A model generated the notes under the pieces. It worked only from the letters and a program-made list of their open reading frames with translations, was not told the origin of the DNA and made no database searches. A program made the position numbers and the translations under genes. This document shows positions 35,346-47,714 of a stretch of DNA of 64,000 nucleotides, piece after piece. Origin of the DNA: Zygnema cylindricum (lineage: Eukaryota; Streptophyta; Zygnematophyceae; Zygnematales; Zygnemataceae); the NCBI GenBank assembly GCA_037447655.1, contig JBBHKE010002125.1, forward strand, positions 62,001-126,000, given 5' to 3'. The stretch's first letter is position 1, and every line of letters begins with the position of its first letter.

Positions 35346-37657
35346 GCTTACCGAAAAGCTTTTTGTACATGGTATCTTAAATCTTTTACAAATTTCACTA
35401 GTTTAACATTAAGGTCCCATCAGACGTTAAGGGTAAGTGCTCCCGCGCCTGCGTTTTTCTTTATGGTGTTTGTCAAAAATTGGTAGCTACACCTAGAAAA
35501 GCTTATGTTTCACGAATAAAGTGAAAAAAACAAACTACACTCCACCACATTTTTAACTTTTTTTGCTTGTCATATTTCCTTTTTCGGTCCATTGCCACTT
35601 CATGTTAGCTTATCTTCAAACTTAAACATCAAAAACCTTGAGAGCTACGGTGGCCATCATTAAAAACGCTAGAGAAATATAGAGTTATATAAAACATTTT
35701 GACTCTGTGCAATCCATTGTAGTTATCGCAAAAGGAATAAATGACTTATTCGAGCCTTGTCAAATCTCCGACCAAGGGTTCTTGAGATTTTTCCCCGTAT
35801 TTTCTCTTTCGAAAGTCACCAAACTTTGCGTGTGGACAATCAAAACGAGGTATTTTCAAATAACTTCTCATACTAATTGTTTAATTGTTTGTTGACTGTC
35901 CTATTTTAATAGGCCCCGCTATATTTGATATTGATTCTTATTTTGGTTTCATGACCATATTTTTCAAGTTGTCACCAAATTCCAAATAAGTGTCTTGGGT
36001 GAAAATATGAGAGCATTTTGATCTTTCACACTAAGTTTAATGTGTTTTAGTCGCTTTCATCACTTTGGTATGGTTTACAAGTTTCAGTTGATTCCACCTT
36101 TCGATTTTGTGACATCACTTTGCCTCACTAGCATTGAGCTTCATTATGAGTATTCACAAATATAAAAAAAAACGGGTGATTTTAGCAAGGTTAACAAACA
36201 CTTTTATGTGATCTTCTCGATCATCCACAACACAAGGAGTTCACAAGAAATAGTGTACGTCTTTAGTAAAGCAAGTAGCAATGAGAAAATGGAACCGCAA
36301 AACGAAAAAAATCCCAAAGCCACACAAAGCCCCTCCATCAACCATACGTGGTCATCCAGTCAATCCCTCCCCCAAACAATTTATCTTGGTTCCCCACCTA
36401 TGCCAATTTCTTCGCCCACTGACACTCACGTCCCCTCGGTTGTAACACCTCCTTCTCTTGTCCCTACGTCCAACCCTCATCCTTAGACCAACCATTTCTC
36501 TTCATTATCATCTAGTTCACCTATTGTAGGGTCCCGTGTCCGGGTTGGGTTATGTTTTATAAACCTAACTGACTTTAAATAATTTTCAAAATAATTAGTG
36601 TACTTCAAATATCGGTGGTTTTACTCGAACTCGCAGTACGAGCTAAGCCGGGACCCTTGACGGTTCCAAACACCGGAAACTGACATTTTCGGTTTGATAC
36701 ACGATACAGACTTTTGCGGTAACTTCAATGTCGTGACGGACGACATTTTGTAGTGTTGTGTATCGGTAAGGATTCGTCGAAAAACCGATATAGACCTTTT
36801 TTTATCGGCGATAAACAACCGATATTTATCGGTTATTATCAGCGATAATAGCGATATCGATATCTATCGGCGATAATTATACGGACCCTATAGATAAATA
36901 TGGTGGTTGTAAATGGCGGCGGTCTGACAAATGTGTTCAGTCCATAGTTCAAAAGTAGGGTGTTTTTATGATAGGCCTTTGGTACGCGCACAAAACTTGA
37001 CACAAAACACGCGTAGAGTAGGCATATTGTATGTGAGTGCGTGCACACTTGTACGAACCTACAAATCGAACGTATCATCATAGTATAGCGCACGCCGCCG
37101 GCTGACACGGTGCAAGATGGCATCCCGCGGGAAAAAAAACACGGAAAAAAAAACGCGGACGTATGTCATATCGTAAGTTGTGTTATGGGCTTTTCGTGTG
37201 ATCTTCTTAAATCGCTACTTTGATCAGCGACCGTCCGATCGTCCAAATCTGACGGTTTAAATAAAAAATACCTCCACTCACGGAAAAATACAAATTTGTC
37301 CGAATGTTTTTCAAAATTTAGACATGACGTTTAATTCTCTATCGATCGATGTGCAACTCAACCCTGTTATTATTATTTTTCATTTTGCGACCAATACAAT
37401 ATGGGTCTTAAGGTCATATTGTATGTTTTGCGTACAATAGGCATATTGTATGGGCCTAATTTCACCTAACTTTTAACTATGACTATGTATCTCATACGGG
37501 CATTCCGGGTAGACTGTGTATTGTACGGGTGACACTGTGACAGTATAACGCGTTTCAATTTGTTTTCGCACATTATCGACCAAAAACGAAAAACAGAATC
37601 TCCGATGCAACTTCTAAGCGCGGGCATACCTCCCAGGTTGGCTTTTACACTATACAG
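35346..37657. other. Non-coding interval, no gene recognised
   Basis: A 92-codon plus-strand ORF at 36208-36486 ends in a Ser/Pro/Thr-rich segment without known motifs. 36749-36893 is a left fragment of a TATCG-rich MITE. Otherwise nothing is supported. Confidence 0.4.
36749..36893. mobile_element. Fragment of TATCG-rich hAT MITE
   Basis: Starts TGTAGTGTTGTGTATCGGTA like the 45697 element and carries TATCGGCGATAA motifs; the right end is missing. Confidence 0.55.
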
Positions 37658-37878
37658 TACACCGCCAATCGCTATTAGCGTTGTGTACGCTAATCCCGTC
37701 CCGCTTTTTTTTTTTTTTATTCTCAAATAGAATTATCCACACTATTTAAAAAAAGCCCTAATTCCTAATTAGAGTAATTGATTTCTTCCAAAATTTCCAA
37801 ATTCCCAATTAGCGTACACCACGCTAAATAATAGTATACGCTAATCAAACGTACACGCTAATAGCGATTGGCGGTGTA
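37658..37878 (+). mobile_element. TA-flanked MITE, 221 bp
   Basis: Ends TACACCGCCAATCGCTATTA and TAATAGCGATTGGCGGTGTA are exact inverse repeats with TA at both borders. This is a subfamily distinct from the 222-bp elements. Confidence 0.85.
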
Positions 37879-38000
37879 CTGAACCGAGCAATTTTCCCGC
37901 TACGGACAAACGGTGGGAGCGGTGAGAGGATGCGGCGCACGCGTCCACGTCGCCCCCCTTTCATTCCGTTTTACGACGCGCCGCGCCGCGCGGACGTCGT
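37877..38000 (+). repeat. GC-rich dispersed repeat, copy of 12425-12545
   Basis: Starts TACTGAACCGAGCAATTTTC and runs to GACGCGCCGCGCCGCGCGG. It is the inverted counterpart of 12425-12545 and abuts the preceding MITE. Confidence 0.75.
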
Positions 38001-38271
38001 GTGTTAAGAAAAGGACAAACTCACAAAGCTTGAAAGGCGGTCCGAAACGGAAGTTTGACCGTAAACTCAAACCGAAATCTTCTCGCGTGGGCGTATCTAC
38101 TGTACTCTATTTGTATCCCGTACGATTTTCCATGGTGCACGTGTAACCCCCCCAGCGATTACAAGTTCTGTACATTAGAGAACGGGAAATTCACACCAGT
38201 TGGGGGGGGGGGGGGAACTCGCCGATTCTTGAAAAAGTGTGACAGTATTGTACGAATGTCGCATGAAAGCG

Positions 38272-40997
38272 TAGTTGTTCACAGCGATTAGTGCGAACGT
38301 ACAAATCGCGACGAATTATACGTAACAAACGCATTGAACCTTTTGAAACAAATCGTAAAAAATCGTTAATGAATTTCCATCCGTACATTTCCGTACAATC
38401 AAACAAATAATTTATACATATTGCGCAGTTTGCAGGTTTCCCGTTAAATGAGAGCTAAAATATTATAAATATTTAAATAAATATGACGCTTCATGTAGGT
38501 GTTGGAATTGTATCATCAATTGGTAGTTGAGAATGTGAAAGTAGACTACGACAAGGTACTGTCACACACAAGTTCGAATGTCGGCAAACGCACAACTTTA
38601 TCAGCTTCGGCACATTTTTATCAAATTCCCAGGGTAATAGGGTTACAAGGACTTAGTTTGTTGAGGGCGGAATGGATCAACTGCTATGGCTGCGATGTCA
38701 GACTAGCGCAACATGACAACATAGCAACGCAAAGGAATGTGATTTGATTTTGTAGTTCTAGAACCTAGTGTGGTTAGGACACAATGGAATGTCTTGTTAG
38801 TGTGTGCAATACCCTTGAGTGTTATATCACCACCCCCCCCTTTTTACACCGTGTGTCTGAGTCATCTGACACGCACCCATAGGTGCCTTCTCTATGCCTT
38901 CTCTCTCTATCTATCAGACAGCACACGACTGCAAAAAAATAAAGTACAGACCATGTACAAATGACATTTTTCACATTAAGCATTGCACGACATAATATAA
39001 CAAAATATTAAAAAAAGAGCAATCATATTAATTAAAAAGATGACATCTTTTTCATCTATCTCTACTCTAAATCCTCTTCCCCTACATCAACGTCCATGAT
39101 GTCTTCATCCGAACCCTCTTCCCCTACCTCCCCTTCCTCTTCTTCCCATGCCATCATGCTCTCTTAACAACTAACATCCTTAGTCTTCTTTAAGACTAAG
39201 GAAAACCCATACCAGATCATTAGCCCCTTTAGCCACTAATCTATTTATTTTCTTAGAGTGTATATGGTCATATGTTGACCAATTCTGCTCACGAGAGCTG
39301 GCAGCTGAGTATTGTGCAAGTAATGGCAGAGCCAAACTCTTGCCACCACTTCCACGCTAACATCTTCTTTGCACAAGATAGTGTAACTTGCCTGCCAAAA
39401 ACTCTCTCAAAACCTCGATATATGGACAACTCTACGCGAGCGTCTTTTATCTCCTCCATATTTGGAAGCATCCTCTCCAACTTTGTCTAAAAACCTTCCA
39501 TAACTGTCGCGTTTGCACGTTGCCCATATACAGGACTTTGATACTCCGAATCGAGTACAAAGTCGGCCGCATAAATGGGACTATGCGCCATCTTCCACCT
39601 CGCCACCCAAGCGGTCTTCAACTCTTCCAAAATCTGGATGCCCTCGTGAATATTACCTCCTCCAGCGCAAGTTAAATTCTCAAAAACCCGTGGTAAACAC
39701 TCCCCACATTCGGGCCACCTTTGTTGCATTCCCTCATTAACCTTACAACAGCTTCTGAAATTGACACGGCCTCACTCACTCTAACCCAAAACTCCGTGCT
39801 TAAAATGTTGCACCTAATCTTAGCCCCCTCTATCCTGTACATAGGCTTCCCCACCCATTCCTTGAATTTGTCGTCAAACATCAAACGCTCCAAACTCTCT
39901 TTCACATCTAATAACCTCTGGAGCATAATAAAATTTGTGGCAAACCTAGTCTCTCCAGGTTTTAGAAGTCGAAGTGCAAAAATTTGATTGAATATCGCTA
40001 CACTCATACTATGATTAGTGATGAATTTCAAAATTTCTTTTGCCTCCCGGACAGGTTTGGATATAAATGACAACCTACTCGAATCTTCCAACACCAAGTC
40101 GAGATCGTGTGCAGCGCATGGCGTCCACGTGATTGAAGGGTACTTTGACGCGAGCAACGAGACTGTCGCCTTGTTCACTCGGGTAGAATCGTTAATAATT
40201 TGCACCACATTCTCCACCCCTATAACAAGTACTCCATTTTCTAACAGCTGACTTATGTAGTCGGCGTCCTTAATTTGCCCACTCGTGTCTTCTACCGTCA
40301 AAACCATGTCACCTTTCGGGGTGACTGCTATAATATTTAGGAGAGGTTTATCGTCCGTTGCTGGCAACGCGTCTGATGTGATCGTGGCACCGGTGACAAA
40401 AATAGTTCCTCGTAACTTGCCAATTTTTTCTTCACCTTCACCTTGGTCTCTAATAGGAGACGATTTCTCATTGCACTACGGATCGGTAACTTGTAAGATC
40501 CACCTAGATCACCGGTCTTATGCACCGCTGCCTTGAAATATGGATCCTCTAAAAGTGGGAACGACAACCCATTGGCAAAAAAAGTCGTGGCCCTGGCTAA
40601 ATCCACCTCTTTCTTATTATGCCTATTAAATGCATTTGTTTTTCTAGTCTGCACACCTCTTCCTTTGGTACTCGGAATCGGTGAAAAACTGCTGGTGAGA
40701 TCATCCAAGTCGCACATTACACGTTTTGGTGAGGAATTTGCAGATTTATGGGTTTCCGACGCACTAAACTCCTCCTTCACCTCATCTGGACACATTGTCC
40801 AGGCTCTTTTCTTGACGTTTCCAAGGAGATGAATTTTTATCCTCGTCGCTTGGGCGTTATATTCGAAGTTGCAATAAATACAAATACATAATCGGTTGGC
40901 CACAAGAACCCCACCGTCTACAGCCTTCACGTGCTCCCACTCCTCTCCTCGATTTCTGGGCATGGTTGCTTCTACCGAAGTTATGAAGAGAGAATAG
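38272..40997 (-). pseudogene. BED-finger hAT transposase, copy B
   Basis: Minus-strand coding from the ATG at 40963. 40963-40337 is nearly identical to copy A, with the same BED finger. A one-base loss near 40400 shifts the frame into 40367-39672, which holds EDTSGQIKDADYISQLL, WTPCAAHDLDLVLED, KPVREAKEILKFITNHSMSV and TRFATNFIMLQRLLDVKESL, the DUF659/hAT core. Later fragments (39729-39487, 39480-39289 and on to about 39065) complete the C-terminus in shifted frames. The 3' flank from 38272 matches copy A from 29638. Copy B preserves more of the middle, while copy A keeps the TSDGW motif. Neither is intact. Confidence 0.85.
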
Positions 40998-40999
40998 TA

Positions 41000-42249
41000 A
41001 AAAGCTTCCGAGGGAGGAGGGTAAGATACAAGGAGGCGACTTCCTTGCGGTTTCGTTTTCAATATTTCATGGCGGCTTCTTTCAAAAAAAATTGAGGGAG
41101 ACACCCGTACAATTTTCAAACTTACCGCGCGAAAATAGTGTGTCGTTTCCAGGTCTCTTTTCGAAAATGTCGTACATTTTTGATGAAGAGACGTACAAGT
41201 TCCGTGATATTTTTGTTCAGTTCACTGAACAGAAAGTACCAATAACTACGACGTATCTTTTCCTCGAATTCCGTAGATTTCTGTAAAAAAACCGTACATA
41301 TTACGACAAATATTGTACTTTTGCTGTAAATTGTCAGTTTCAGTTTAAAGTAGATGTTTTTTTGCGATGTTTCAAAATCGTCACGAATTATACGTTTCAA
41401 TCGGAAAGTTTGAAAATATCGACGATTTGAACAACACTGCTTATACGGTATTCGAAATGTTGTCTCTCTTCAAGCAATTTGAAAGACAGTTTAGTTCGTC
41501 TCGATCGAAACTAACCATATATCCAACCGATTTAAGAATGTACAGTATTAGAGTACGGATAACATAAATACGTCCCACCCTAAACACGTGTGCCAACACC
41601 CTGGAAAATTGGCAGTACGCAAATGTGCACTCTTAGGGTACTTTCAAGGATGCCTAGCCAGTCCCATGCCATTTGTATGACAGTTCTATGCCACCCATTT
41701 GTGAATGGAGTTGTCGACATAACCCATAACCCATAACCCATAACCGTGGGTGGTCGTTTGTCTATCACCTCTCCTCAATCGTCGTCGATCACACTCCCCT
41801 CTGGCCCCACAGATGAGGATTTGAATTTCGTTCGTGAGTTAGATGTTTTGGGGGCTTAGGATTTGGGAGCTCCTCGCCCGCGATTGTACAACAGTATACC
41901 TATGGCCGTCAGGACAATAGTATAAGATGCCTTACACCTCCCCTTGTCCCACATTTGTTCAAACCCGGCGGACATTGCTCATTGGTACCTTTTTCTTATG
42001 TTCTCTCTCTAGGTGCTAGTCCTTCCAGGTCGTGGAGGGGGTAGTGGGGCTAAAGAAACTATGGCCCTTTATCACCGATTCCTTTGTGGTGACTAGAAGG
42101 CCCTCCACGCCGAGCTTGAGGATCAGGTATCGAGCACCTCTTTCATACTGAAATTCTATGGGCTCCATTGCCCACAGAATGGCAGATCCAAAAGAAGCTA
42201 ATCTAGATAGTGCCGACCCCAAGTTGATATAAACCCCAAATGAATGATC
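41000..42249. other. Non-coding interval without recognisable gene
   Basis: ORFs at 41092-41567 (plus) and 42016-42258 (minus) have no recognisable motifs. The latter may be the start of a gag belonging to the LTR-like repeat at 42250. Confidence 0.35.
41713..41747. repeat. Short (CCATAAC)n heptamer repeat
   Basis: Four to five units of CCATAAC. It is one base away from plant telomere repeat phase but not canonical CCCTAAA. Confidence 0.8.
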
Positions 42250-43200
42250 CCTTGACAATTAGAACCCCAATACACCTTCACCCCTGTGAAGAGAAGACCT
42301 TCTGTGTGCTCAGTTCCACCACAGAATGCAAAGCTTGAATATGTGTTTTGGACAATTATCCCCACTTTGACTTTCCCACTGAATAAGTGCCACTCTGGCA
42401 CGCAAATACTTTGACCGACTGAACCCCTGTGTAGCTTGGACTCCCCTGAGTCCGCAGCAAAAAGAATCACTGAATTTGCTCACCCGAGCATTAAGTTATG
42501 GCTCGTCAAAGATGACCTTTATAGTTACAAGCTCTCTTAGAGAGAGGTACCTAAATCTCACTAAGTCTTGGTCTGCCTACTCACGACTACCTACTACTAA
42601 ACCCTAGTCCAATAGGAACACTTTATAGTACAAGAAGGTACAATGGGCGATGTACTTATTGTACGGATATTGTACGACATGGTCTACAAGGTGACACCTG
42701 TCAAATCGGGAGCCATGGTTCCTCCTCCCATCTTCTCTGGTATCAAATAACGTGGCGCCACGTGGCTCCGCGTGACGCTATCTCCGAATGCTGCCAAAAG
42801 TTCACTTCGCGTGCGGCTACAATGCCGGCCGTCAGATCAAAACATATTTTACACTGTTCAGATTCGCGTACATGCATGAATTGTTCCTCTTCGTTAGTCT
42901 GGTGTTAACTAGCCTCTGCGTTAAGGTTTAAATACCTTTGAAACCCGATACGTCTATCGTTTCGTTAACGCCTTATTCGTTAAGTCTTACCATTATAAAC
43001 ATAACCATATACCCTGGTGCAAATCTGGTTTAGAGCAGTTTTTGGTTATTTGTTAGTTTGTTAGAATTCTCTACTTCTACGCTTATGAATACCTATTGTA
43101 CTCTATACATGCCATTTTTGACTCTAAGCTATATGCTAAAACTAATGGCTATTATAGGATGGTAGGTACCAGGATCAAATTCTGATTCCGGCATATCCAT
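42250..43200 (+). mobile_element. LTR-like dispersed repeat, inverse of 62345-63230
   Basis: Shared blocks with the reverse complement of 62345-63230 include CACTGAATTTGCTC and AAGTTATGGCT, ACTTTCCCACT, GTACAAGAAGGTACAATGG and GGAGCCATGGTTCCTCC followed by a TGGCGCCACGTGGC-like block. The homologous copy precedes a Copia-type gag, so this is probably a solo or truncated LTR. Exact borders were not determined. Confidence 0.55.
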
Positions 43201-43412
43201 TTTGGTACAAACTGTGATTAGCCTATCCGCTTTAGACAGCCATGGCTCTAGCTCTCTCTGTGGTCTTCAGTGACTGCAACAAGTATGGGGACCGGAGAGA
43301 TTTGAGCGAGAAGCAGGATGCCTTTGTTGACTTACTCTATTTATTTTTTCCAATACAGACCTAGAAAATACATAAATTTCAACACATACCACGTCGGCCA
43401 CCAAGGCCATCG

Positions 43413-45396
43413 GATGTCCAAGCCTCTTATCGTCGAGCAATTCACTTAGGCCGTGTTGGTGAGCTTTCTCGAGCGGTTCGGGCCCTACAGCCATTCACCC
43501 TTGCCCCTGGATCTTCTTCCACTATTAAGGTCCTTCGTGCTCTCCACCCCCTTGCCCCTTCCTCTTTACCCCCTTCATCCACGCCTTTGAGCCTTCTGAG
43601 AGTTTTACTTTGGATCCGGAGGTTTTCATTAAGGCTCTTAGCTCTTCTCCTCACCTTTCAGCGGGGGGCCCCTCGGGCACAGTGTATGAGTTGTTTCGCG
43701 ATGTTTTGCCCCCTGAATCGGGTGCTCGGGGGTTCGATGTGTTTTTTCGAGTATGTTCCCTTATTGCTAGTGGGGATGTTCCCCCTCGGATTTGTGATCT
43801 TCTCACGGCGTCCCGCCTTGTGGCAGTCGCCAAACCTAATGGTGGGATCCGCCCTATCGCCGTGGGAGAGGTTTTATATAGATTGGTGGCTCGTGCGATA
43901 TGTCTCCAGCTCCAACCAGCTTTTCATGATTATTTTTCTCCTCATCAGTTTGGAGTGGCCACGAGAGGGGGTTGTGAGGCCGTGGTCCACGGGATTCGGG
44001 CTTTGTTGGATGTACATCCGGATTGGTTGGTCCTTCAGGTCGACGTTTCCAATGCCTTTAATACGGTGGATCGGAACGTGATTTTTTCGGAGCTTATGGC
44101 GGCTCCATCTCCGATTGTCCAATTATTCCCCTTTGTGAGGGCTTTCTATTCTTTGACAAGCAACCTTTCCTTCTCGGCCGATGGTGATCTCATTCCTCTC
44201 TCCTCTGCTACTGGCACTCGCCAAGGCGACCCTCTCGGCGGACCTTTGTTCGCCCTCGCCCTTTTACCGGGCCCTTCGTGCCTCCGCAGCCGCCTTCCCT
44301 TCTTGCCTTTTCCCTTTCGTCGCAGTTGATACGCACATTATTGGGCCCAGAAAACAAGTCGTGTTGGCATATGATTTTTTCAGGGAACGTTTAGCCGAAC
44401 TCAACCTTTCAGTCCAGCCATTGAAGTGTGTTATTTGGTCTCCTGAGGATATTCCACTTTCATTTACTCCACCTCTTGGTTTTCAAACCCATTCTCCCTC
44501 CGATGGCATTCGAGTGCTTGGTTGCTCACTTGGTTCGGATATTTTCGTGACCGAATTCCTTCATGATGCTTTACAAACAGATTTAGCCCAAGTGGACGAT
44601 CTTCCTCGCCTTCCCGATCCCCAAGTTGCTTTTGCTATGTTAACCAGGTGTTTTCCCCACCGCCCTTGTTATCTTACTCGTACTTCCCCTCCCACTCCGA
44701 CATTTATCTCCTCTCTCTCGGCTTTTGACGATCGCCTCATGGAAGTCCTCCACACTCTGTTAGGTCGGGGGGCATTTGATCGCGAGTATGGGTCTTCGGC
44801 CCGCATACAGGCATCCCTCCCTGTCTCTACTAAGGGGGTTAGGTCTACTATCCCTTGCTCGTGTTGCTCCCGCTGCCTATTTGGGAAGTTGGTGTCTTAT
44901 TGCCTCCACTCTCGTTTCCCGTTTCATGGTTGGGGACACCCCCGTTCTAGCTAGTGTTATCCCCCGGGTTTCAGATGGTGTGTTCACCTTCCAACGATCT
45001 CTATTGGACGCGTCACGTTCTCTTCCTCCCGATGCCCTAGTGGATGTGCCAATTTTCTCCACCCTTGTTACAAAATCTGTTGAGTGTGTCCAGGAATCGA
45101 TTTCTGATCGGGTTGTCGCCGCCATTAAACCCGACCTTCTCAAGGCGCTTCCCTCCAATTCTTTGCGTGCCCGTCTTCTTTCTTGTGGCAGACCTGGTTC
45201 TCGGTCTTGGCTTTTCGCTACACCAATTTTGTCCACTCTCCGATTCTCACCAGCTCAGTTCACCACCGCCCTCTGGTTTCGCCTTGGCCCCCCCCATCCT
45301 CTTTTACTTAGCTCTCTTGTTTGTGCATGTGGTCGCGTCTTGGGGGCCGATGGTGTCCATTTGCTTCGTTGCTCCCATGGGGGAGATTTTTTAGTT
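43413..45396 (+). pseudogene. Non-LTR-type reverse transcriptase, dead
   Basis: The frame starts near 43413 (RRAIHLGRVGELSRAVRAL), shifts by 43600, then runs 43610-44280 with RT motifs KPNGGIRPIAVGEVLYRLVA, LQVDVSNAFNTVDR (catalytic Asp intact) and GTRQGDPLGGPLFALAL. Another shift leads to FPFVAVDTHIIGP near 44310-44350, where the usual YADD box is reduced to VD, so the catalytic aspartate pair is lost. After a further shift near 44850 the C-terminal part ends with a Cys-rich CACGRVLGADGVHLLRC (about 45320-45380), typical of this RT group. No endonuclease domain or poly-A tail is seen. The 3' continuation to 45640 is T-rich and its apparent hydrophobic ORF is not meaningful. Confidence 0.85.
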
Positions 45397-45696
45397 TTGG
45401 CTTTGTCAATTGTCGTGCTTTTCATTTTGAGTTTGGGTGCTTTTATTTTCCTTGTTGTTGTTTTCTTTTTGTTTTTGTTGTGTTGTTATTTTAGTCCCCT
45501 GCTGGTAGTTTTTCAGTTTCGGCCATGCCACCCCTTTTGTACCCCCGGACTCAGATGGGTTACCATCGTGCTTTTTAATTTATCCTGCGTATCATTTGTG
45601 AATTCTCACATTTATTTAGTGCAGCTTTACATGTAGGCTGGGGAACTTTTAAGTTGCGTACTCTTTGCCTTTACATGTTGGCCATGGTGTATTTGA
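45397..45696. other. Likely 3' flank of RT element
   Basis: T-rich sequence with no domain; may be the 3' UTR of the element. Confidence 0.35.
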
Positions 45697-46143
45697 CAGT
45701 GTTGTGTATCGGTAGGGTTTTGTCGATAACCAATATGTCCCTTTTTTTGGCTTGCGAATAATCGATATATTGGCACGACATATCGGTACCGGTGTTATGG
45801 GGATAAAAAACCGATAATATCAGTATTTCATCGCCATAACACCGATACCAATAACTATCGGCGATAAATGCATGGTTTATTCCGTACAGTTATATGGATG
45901 ACTGTCCGTACTAAACTCACGTTATATAGAGTGAGGAACAGATTGTCATACGTGGCATGCCACATTGTATACAGTCAAAAATGTAATACAATATATTATA
46001 AAATACCCTTATATAGCGCTCGATATTTTTTCTACTTATCGCCGATAAGGAATTTGTTGGTATCGGAGAGATATATCGGGATCCCTCACCGTTCGGGCAT
46101 CGGTGTTATCGCGATAAGTTTCTTGGCGATGCCACAACACTAC
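45697..46143. mobile_element. hAT-type MITE, 447 bp, with target duplication
   Basis: The ends CAGTGTTGTGTATCGG and CACAACACTAC are inverted repeats. The element is flanked by TATTTGA on both sides (45690-45696 and 46144-46150); with one more base this gives 8-bp direct repeats with one mismatch, the hAT signature. The interior has TATCGGCGATAA-type motifs and GTGGCATGCCAC. Confidence 0.8.
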
Positions 46144-46150
46144 TATTTGA

Positions 46151-47300
46151 TCCCCAGGAATACCTAGTCGCCCCTAGATAAGTTGCTTTACTAATCTCCG
46201 TTGAGGGCTTTAACACCTATCATTTCTTTATAATTTTTTATCAAACGACAATCAAATTTTGGCTCATATGGTCTCTAAAGTCAACATTTTTCGGCATTCA
46301 TTTATACCCTCCCGTTCGCCCTTATTGGCCCAATGGCTCATTTTTTATTTATTTTTTGCGATTTTTAAAATTTAGACATTTTGAGTTTATAATTTTAGTT
46401 TGTTTAGCATACCCTCGTGGTTTTCATGTGTTTCCTCAGTAGCATTGTTGCATACAAGCGTAACATCACAAGATACCGTACAGTGTACCTTTATTAGAGT
46501 TAAGCGTTTTTTTTTTGTTTTTTAGCATACTTTTCGCCACTTAAAATATCTTTTCTCCGTGCACACTTGTCGGATTGTCAAGCGGAGACCGCCGATAGGA
46601 AGGTGAGAATCTTGTTCAAAAAACAAAATCGAAAAATATATGAATTTTTTAAGTTTAAGCAAAGTGAATTGATGGAAAACATATTTTTACGATGTTAAAG
46701 ACACGATATTGCTGTGATGAATAATATAATGAAAATGATAATAATATCGAAAAAACGATGATAATAATATGAACAATTTGATAACTTTATGATGAATATC
46801 GGAAGAACAAAATGATAGATATAGATGATAAACAATAAATGATGATAAAAATATGATGAATAATATGATTGGAGACATAAATGTCCAAGAAATTTAAAAA
46901 AGAAAAAGTACAGATTCTCCAGAAGGTACTTTTCACTTAGAATTTAAAAGACTCCATCAGAACCAGGAAAAAAACATAAAACAAACAAACAAAATAAACA
47001 AAAACAAAAAAACAAAAAAAAAAAATCGGTAATTTTTTGAAACCGTGTAAAACAACAAATTCAAAGATATATTTTTTTTCTTTTTTTTCACCACAAAAAA
47101 CAAAACCTTACGTCACTTCCCTCAATCTTAAAAATATACCTTTTTCTAAACCTCTAACGAATAAAAAAGTCACATATTCCTTTTTCTACTTCTCCTTTTT
47201 GCCTCCTCTCCCTCCCTCCCCCCCCCCACCCGCGTTCTCTACTTCCTCCTTTTGCTTCCTCTCCCTCCTCCTCCCCTTCCCTCCCCCCCCGCCCTGTTCT
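46151..47300. other. AT-rich interval between MITE and Peter Pan gene
   Basis: 46495-46610 is a fragment of the second MITE family (CGCCACTTAAAATATC, TCTCCGTGCACAC). 46680-46870 is a GATGATAATAT-rich tract. 46975-47025 is CAAA/A-rich. The final part would be the 3' UTR side of the minus-strand Peter Pan gene. Confidence 0.5.
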
Positions 47301-47678
47301 CTACTTCTTCCTTTCCCCTCCTCTCCCTCTCCCCCTCCCTCCTCCCCCTTCTTCTCGTTTCCTCTTCCCTCCAACTGATGGTTTGAACTGTTCCTTCCTC
47401 TCTCTCCCATTACCTCTGAAAGACGGAGATGTACTTCCTCTCCCTCCTCCTCTCCCTCCTCTACTTCCCTCCCCCCCCCCATCAAAATCCCTCCCTTCTC
47501 TACTATTCCCCCTTTGTACCCCTTTTCTCCCAAAACTCCCCCGTCCCCTTCGGTAAGAAGAAGACAAAAAACCTGACAGAAAAAAAGAAAAAAAAAAGTA
47601 AAAACATAAAAATTAAATATAGAGTTCTTATTTTTTTCAGTATAAATCTTTCCCCTCCCCCCCTCCCCCCTCCCCCTC

Positions 47679-47714
<36 letters not shown>

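Noticed and set aside
41713-41747. Heptamer repeat as interstitial telomere
   Set aside because: The unit is CCATAAC/CCCATAA, not CCCTAAA, and it is only a few copies long.
45394-45636. Hydrophobic, membrane-protein-like C-terminal extension of the RT frame
   Set aside because: The stretch is simply T-rich DNA (Leu/Phe/Val codons) after the Cys-rich end of the element.
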